DNA from: Euptelea pleiosperma | Taxonomy: Eukaryota > Streptophyta > Magnoliopsida > Ranunculales > Eupteleaceae | Assembly: GCA_035048495.1 (NCBI GenBank) | Contig: CM068549.1 | Span: 17,889,103 to 17,953,102 of the forward strand | Direction of reading: 5' to 3' | DNA length: 64,000 bases | Made by a program: the position numbers and the translations under genes | Shown: one piece after another, positions 58,196 to 64,000 of the stretch | Layout: each line of letters opens with the position of its first letter | How positions within the stretch are numbered: position 1 is the first letter of the stretch | Notes under the pieces: model-generated | The model's database searches: none | What the model was told of the DNA's origin: nothing | What the model saw: the letters and a program-made list of their open reading frames with translations, nothing else

Positions 58196-58640
58196 AAACA
58201 CAGCGGTTGTCTCCCCCTCTTAGAGGCTTCATATATCCAAGGGCCCATAACAACCGTTACATAAAATAAAATTTAGACGATTGGATTAATTTAACAGAGA
58301 AATTGTCTTTCCACTTATACCCCTCTTATTGATTTCACAAAGGATGGCCGAGATCTTATCCCCCAAATGGACTATGGATCTCAACCACTCACACCCCATT
58401 TTAGAAAATGCTTTGTAGGGGAGTGCCAAGTGCGGCCACCCACTAAACATCTATATAACAAAACAGAGAAGTCACTTATCCCCCTCTTATCGGCTTCACA
58501 AAGGATGGCCGAGATCTTATCACCCCAAATGGATGGTGGATCTAAGCCACTCACACCCTATTTTGGCAAACGCTTTGTCGGAGAGTGTCGTGGGCACGGG
58601 CACCTACTAGTATATATTTATAAGAGACCCACCATTTTTT
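58196..58640. repeat. Tandem repeat of about 160 bp, two copies
   Basis: TTCACAAAGGATGGCCGAGA occurs near 58335 and 58494. Each unit also carries CTTATCCCC, CCACTCACACCC and a GCTTTGT(A/C)GG stretch. Confidence 0.75.
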
Positions 58641-59944
58641 CATAAGGTTTCAAATTTGGAAAAGACAACTAAAAAATTAATCAAACTGCAATCATTTAAA
58701 CAAATCTTCAAGCTTGAACTCACAGCTCCATTGACAGGTGTAGACATCTCATCCTCTTCCAAAGGCGCGTTTTTCACATTTAGAGTAGACAACTCAATTC
58801 TTTGAAACGGTAGTCTACAATTATGATTGCAACCAAGGAAATAAATTTTGCAAAATTATTGAAACATTTCACGAGATATTTCAATTTTGTAGGTTATCGA
58901 CAAGAAAGAATACATACATGAAAAAATGTCAAATTTCATAAAATATTTCGATTCATGTCAATATTTCGCTTGAACGATAAATTTCAATCATTTGATAGAG
59001 TAAATATGTATTATTTCGGTCGAAATGTTTCGCCATGTGTGGAAACATTTTAATTGAAGGTAGGAAACATCCAAATATCTCATATTTGATCCATTTAACC
59101 CATTTTCATATTTAAAATAAAAAATCAATCCATTATAGATTTATTGGTTCGCGGAATCAAACTCCATTTTGATGTTTTATTCAAATTCAAAATGTACGCA
59201 GTATAAAAAAATTTTGCTAACGTTTCTTGCTACACAGATAGATTATAGATGTAAATGCATCAAATATATGAATCATGATACATTTACACTAGATTTGTAC
59301 CTAGATTAAAAATTATTTAGGGTAAAAATTTGAAATTTAAGAAAAACTTCAATTTCATTGGTTTTTAACATAAACATCCATGATTGTGCATAAATTGGTT
59401 ATATGTTGCATAATTTAACATGTTCTACAAGTTAGTTGGATTAAATTTTTTTCCCAAAAAATATTTAAACATTCAAAAAATTAAATAAATATTAAAAATT
59501 AAATAATAAATAAGTTTTCTAAAAGTATATATTAAAACATTAATATAAATGAATAAGGATTCAGTAATACCTTAATTAATAACTTTTTATAATTAATAAT
59601 TAAAAAATAATTAAATAATACATTGGCTAACTATTAGATACATGCATCAACATATTACAGACCACACTTATAAGCTATCAAACCATAATATACAACCATG
59701 TGTAGTATAAAAATATAATAAAAGAAATAAATGACCATAGCAGTCTGTAATATGCTGAAGCAGGTATCCGATAGTCTAAACAACTAAAAAACAACAATAA
59801 TAACAAATGAAAATGATTATCATCATCAAATAATCTCAAATTAAGTTCATTAAATCTAAATGTCTTCAAATAGAAAGGTGCACAAAGTAGCAAGGTTACA
59901 ACCACAAATTATTTTTTATCAGGTAAAAGTTACAACCACATATA
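58641..59944. other. AT-rich stretch with no recognisable gene
   Basis: Recurring GAAACATTT, ATATTTCG and CGAAAT pieces near 58850-59060 suggest a decayed inverted-repeat element. No coding motif. Confidence 0.45.
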
Positions 59945-60016
59945 TATAATGACTCATGATATTCTTACTAATAGATTACTATTGGATGTGGGGCCCACAT
60001 GAAGATGAGTTAAGAG
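59945..60016. mobile_element. Single end of the TATAATGACTCATG MITE family
   Basis: Matches the left end of 25440-25752 (TATAATGACTCATG, TTCTTACTAATAGATTAC, GTGGGGCCCACATG). The other end is absent. Confidence 0.7.
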
Positions 60017-62199
60017 CTGATGTTTGGTGAGGATGATCGAGGTACAGCCTTGAAGATTTTGTTTCAGGGTTGAAATCAAAGCCATTGGCGAGTTCCTCAT
60101 AGCTTGAATCGTTTGGTTGGCTTGAAGAAGTTCTCTTTTTCTGTACCTTTCTCCTCCTGGTAGTTCGTGTAGCTTGTCAATTCAGTTTCCGCCCAGTAAT
60201 CTTCCTTTTAGTCTTTTCGGTCGGTCGGTCATGGTTTCCATGTACCCAAAACAAAGAAGTCAATCTACTTCCCTGACTAGGATTTGATTGGAGTCTTTGT
60301 CAGAGTTTAGGATGCGCTTCGTGTTAGGTCGATCGGTCGTTCGTATAGTCGGTCGGTCATAGTTTTTTAGAATGAGTCCATCCCATCTCAGCACCACCCT
60401 ATCAGGATCGAACCCTTCGATCTTGTCTCGTTCTTAAATATGGATCGGTCTCATACTTTAGGAAGTTGGTACTGAGTCAGGTAAGATTCTGTGGGGTTTT
60501 GTTTTCACACTATCGAAATGCGAGTTTCAGTGATTCCATACTTGAGTATGCAAATACAGCCTGAAAGTGACATATAACAAACCTTCCACTGGTTAACATT
60601 GATCAAGGACAAAGTTGAAGAAACAATGGGTTAACAGCGGTTCGGTTGTTACGCGTCACCTGGCCACATTTACATACTAGTTTTTCTCATTTAGCAGAGG
60701 GGTCTCCCAAGTGAGACCTACAGAATTGGCAGGTCACACTACTCTTTCATTTATGCCACTTGTTTAGATACAAAAAGAAGAAGAAAAAACCCATAACCAT
60801 GGCTTCTCCAGGGAAAGTATTTCCCCCTAAAATTGAATACTCATGTTAGGACATGGTGAAAGATAACAAATTAGTCTACATTTCAGAGGGTTGGAGTTAT
60901 CCCTTTTCCAATTGGCTACAAAATCTGTGTCCATGCATCACATGGTGGCTATATGGATAGCGCTCATTGCACATCCTATATGAGATATTGTAGGACATAT
61001 AAAAGCAAAATTAGGAAAAACTTTTTAGACTAGAAAAAAAAAATTAGAATGATCAAGATGTCCCTTCTTTTATTCAACCTATATGAGATATTGTAGGACA
61101 CTTTTGTAGTGACAGAAAAATAACATTGTTCTTAAAGGAATCTCGTTCATTTTTAAAAAAAAATACATTGACCTATTTAAGAAGCATTGCGTTCAAAATG
61201 ATACAGTGAGCATAGGTCATTATAGGTTTGATATTCCTGCAAATCAAAAGATATCGAAATAAGAAAGAAAATAAACTCAATAATACGAATAAAAATGAAT
61301 AATAATTTTAATTACATTAGTCGAATCTGTAATTAGTCAAGAGAACTTGGAGCAGTCAAAAGAGTTCATAGAATTGGCAATTAGCTGAGTCAAAACTCGA
61401 TGATTTTAGACCAGGTTTTTTCGCATAGAATAGCTAAGTTACTTAGATTCCATGTTGGTGTGAACATGATCTCTTTTTCTCTTAGTTATCCATTAATTAT
61501 TTCCAACAAAGAAATATCTAAGATGTAAAAGTATATATTTTATACAATTACACAAGTTAGTAAAATTTGATGAGCTTTTAGGAAATTTTAATTGTATCTA
61601 AAACAGAATAAATTATCGTCTCATAAAAGCAATAGTTGTTTGGCTTACAGCAAAACAACGGAGAGACCTAGAATGTAAAAAATGAAATATTCAAAATGTT
61701 AGAGATAAGATGAAGTTTACAAACATAAAAAACCTATTAAGTATGAAACATAAAAATAGAGATGAAACCTGAAATATTTGAAAGAAAGCCCTAATCACAA
61801 CAAAAATAACTTACCTAGAATTATCACATTCACCTTCACCCATTTTGTCGTTCGTCTCTTTGATCACAATTTCTATCTTTTTTCTCTACCCATAGAAGAA
61901 TAAAACCATAGCAGCTAGGAACAAATGAAAGTGAAAAAATGAGAATTAGGGAGAGGAAGATACCCTAAAGTAGAAACCGAATGATACAAGATAGTGAAGA
62001 CTCCTAACATTTTATAGACTCGACCATTAAACTAAACTCTATTGGAATTCCGTGAAAAGTCTGCAAAGACTGTACACTAACTGATGACCATTTTTGGAAA
62101 CTTACATCATAAAGTCTGCCGAACATACGCTCGTTCATAGGGAGTCCAAAAATCCTTAACACTCCATCCATCTCTAACCTTGAATAAGAATTATCCAAA
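60017..62199. other. No recognisable gene
   Basis: Contains GGTCGGTCGGTC-type short repeats near 60220-60360. No domain, LTR or RNA gene identified. Confidence 0.4.
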
Positions 62200-63155
62200 T
62201 GATATTTACACCTGTTACATCTCTAGGAGACATTTTGGGCTTAGAAGTCTCGCTAAACCTTACTCTCATTTGGGGATCATTACACGAATTTCTTCCACAT
62301 CTTTACCATTAATCGCAGATGATATAATCATATCTCAGCCATCAAAATAGAATCAGGAACCTGGGTCCACTCCACCAAGGATATCTCCTGTTATCCAAAC
62401 TCATTTCAAGGCTCTGTTCACTCCCCATCTTCTCCAAGTCGTCTTACATTCTTCCATCACATTCCACCCAGTAGTTTTGGCTGATAATCGAGTTCTACTT
62501 AGTCCTCCCACTCCTGGGGAAATTAAATCAGCATTATGGAAAATTCATCCTCGCAAAGTGCCATGCCCAAATGGATATCAGGGACAATCATTTAGGCACT
62601 TTTGGGATTTATTAGATACAAATATCATTTAAACTAGGCAGTTTTTCTCCACTTAAGAAATACCACCCTCCATCAACCACACGTATATCACTCTCATCCC
62701 CAAACATCCATTCCCTGAATGCATTAATCAATTCTGTCCCATTCATTTCTGTAATACAGTCTACAAAATCATATCCAAAATTATTGTTTCCCGCATACAA
62801 CCGTTGTTACCAGCTCGTCTCTCCTAGCCAATCCATTTTTTATCCTCTCGTCAAATAACTAATAAGCAATAACATAGTGATTGTTAATGAATATTACATA
62901 TCTTCAAAATAAAGAAAGGAAAAGCCGAGAACATGGCGATTAAACTTGACCTAAACAGTGCTTATGACACACCAAGGAGAACCTTTATCTCCTTACATAT
63001 TAATCACCTGTCTTGAAGCTCTTTCATTTCAAAGTATTCAGGCTACAAACAATGGTCATCGACTCCAATTCGTTGGTCTAGGTCGGGATCAAAAATATTT
63101 TCAGCCCAGCAAGGGAGTATTGGCTAACCTACTTTTGTCTTTGCTCACCTCCTGA
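62200..63155 (+). pseudogene. LINE (L1-type) reverse transcriptase fossil
   Basis: Across several frames the order of a plant L1 ORF2 is visible: an IQTHFKALFTPHL linker; LSPPTPGEIKSALWKIHP followed by the decayed PCPNGYQ motif (APGPDG in active LINEs); SFRHFWDLL; IPPSINHTYITLIPK; CNTVYKIISKIIVSRIQPLL; and MAIKLDLNSAYDT. The next piece is QGEPLSPYILITCLEALSF, so roughly 80-100 codons between these two RT motifs are deleted, and the FADD catalytic region is absent. Many stops occur. The enzyme copied LINE and SINE RNA into DNA; this copy is dead. Confidence 0.8.
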
Positions 63156-64000
63156 TGTTCCTCTGACAGGTGAACATTAGAAGACGAGATAAAATAACTA
63201 AGACCAGGCAACTTACTCACAACGTAAACAGTGCTGTAAAACTAGTATTGAAGAATTTCTAGAATTTTTGAACTAGTAGATTACCATTGTAGTCATGTGA
63301 ACAGTAGATGAAGCCGAGCTTCCAAGTAGAAGGCTATGAAGATAACAAGGGAGCTTAACAGACTTAGCTACAAGCCGAAAGAAAGGCAAAGCCAAATGCT
63401 GCTCCTAGTACGTGTGTCACTCTATCAGAAGAGAAAACTTTTTTATCTTTCCGAAGCATTCTAGAAACTTTTTCTTTTTACTCATGCTTCAGGTTGCCAG
63501 TGTTCTTTTATGGGGTCTCGAGTATTATATTCCGGCAGTCCTGAACTCAAACACAACTATTATCTAATAACAATCTTATTCACTCACTGAGTTATGTTCA
63601 GAATCCATCCGCCTGAAGTCAAGATACCTAACAACTGGTCAAAGATGCGGCGAGAAGAAAGCGCGGATTCAAAATAATTTTTTGATGCAGTAGGAAAACA
63701 GGACCCTTCTATATTTTAACAGAAAGTAATTGCAGACATATTCTTCACAGACGGCTTTTCTTTTTGCTAGAGCCGACCTAGTGAATTGTAACGCCTTGTT
63801 TAACATGGAAACGTTTTGCAATCTTCTGGCCTGCAAGAGAGCCTCCAAAAATCAAAATAATACTGCTATCCAAATGTGCCCAAATGCTGTCAAAAGTCCC
63901 TCGCTCGTTCTCTTCACATATATCTGACAAATGACCTAGGAAAATAATTGGCACTCCCCAATTGTACCTCAAAGTTTGCTTTCCAACACGTTCTTTATAA
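63156..64000. other. Window end, no gene recognised
   Basis: Higher in mixed-base sequence than its surroundings. Overlapping frames of 64-65 residues at 63730-63972 on both strands show no motif I know. An organelle-derived insertion is conceivable but unsupported. Confidence 0.3.

Noticed and set aside
63156..64000. Possible mitochondrial or plastid DNA insertion
   Set aside because: Composition differs from the flanks but I recognised no organelle gene; a search against organelle genomes would decide.

Overview
The window looks like nuclear DNA of a flowering plant. It is AT-rich, has almost no intact host coding sequence, and is crowded with plant-type transposable elements: Ty1/copia and Ty3/gypsy LTR elements, Mutator-like (MULE) and hAT transposons, CACTA ends, many MITEs, a SINE and a LINE. 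Nothing in it identifies the species.

Only one convincing host gene is present: an intronless single-C2H2 zinc-finger gene with a C-terminal EAR motif at 28002-28769 (+). A short alpha-tubulin N-terminal relic (3688-3891, -) is a host-gene pseudogene. Every other coding signal is transposon-derived.

Layout. 1-3661: a copia element on the minus strand whose gag-protease-integrase frame is open from its start to the window edge, nested in the leader of an older copia element. 3688-3891: the tubulin relic. 3.9-9.5 kb: unrecognised AT-rich DNA. 9517-11022: an eroded 1.5 kb LTR of a family I call CCAATCGATTGG. 12.2-17.7 kb: a CACTA end, a copia RT/RNase H fossil, several MITEs and a short hAT element with a perfect 8-bp duplication. 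17820-21309: a non-autonomous MULE with a perfect 9-bp duplication and a pyrimidine minisatellite. 21.6-27.5 kb: a MITE jungle. 27.7-29.0 kb: the zinc-finger gene. 29.1-31.1 kb: MITEs, one holding a SINE. 32.2-35.4 kb: a gutted gypsy-like element. 35819-37452: a perfect solo LTR. 37492-39805: a second MULE related to the first. 41101-42099: a second perfect solo LTR of another family, with GC-rich minisatellites. 42.9-45.7 kb: hAT elements, one with a decayed ZMYM1-like transposase. 46.8-58.2 kb: a long sirevirus-like copia element with gag and a second ORF but no pol, split by a 2.6 kb insertion and ending in an LTR that is itself split by an inverted LTR of the same family. 62.2-63.2 kb: a LINE reverse transcriptase fossil.

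Relations between parts. The short hAT copies at 17.1 and 42.9 kb share termini with the transposase-bearing hAT at 44.3 kb. The two MULEs share terminal repeats, a gene-like module and GTCATC-type minisatellites. The CCAATCGATTGG palindrome is arrayed upstream of the TATA box in four LTRs and again inside the long sirevirus-like element. All calls come from reading the sequence; no database search was possible.
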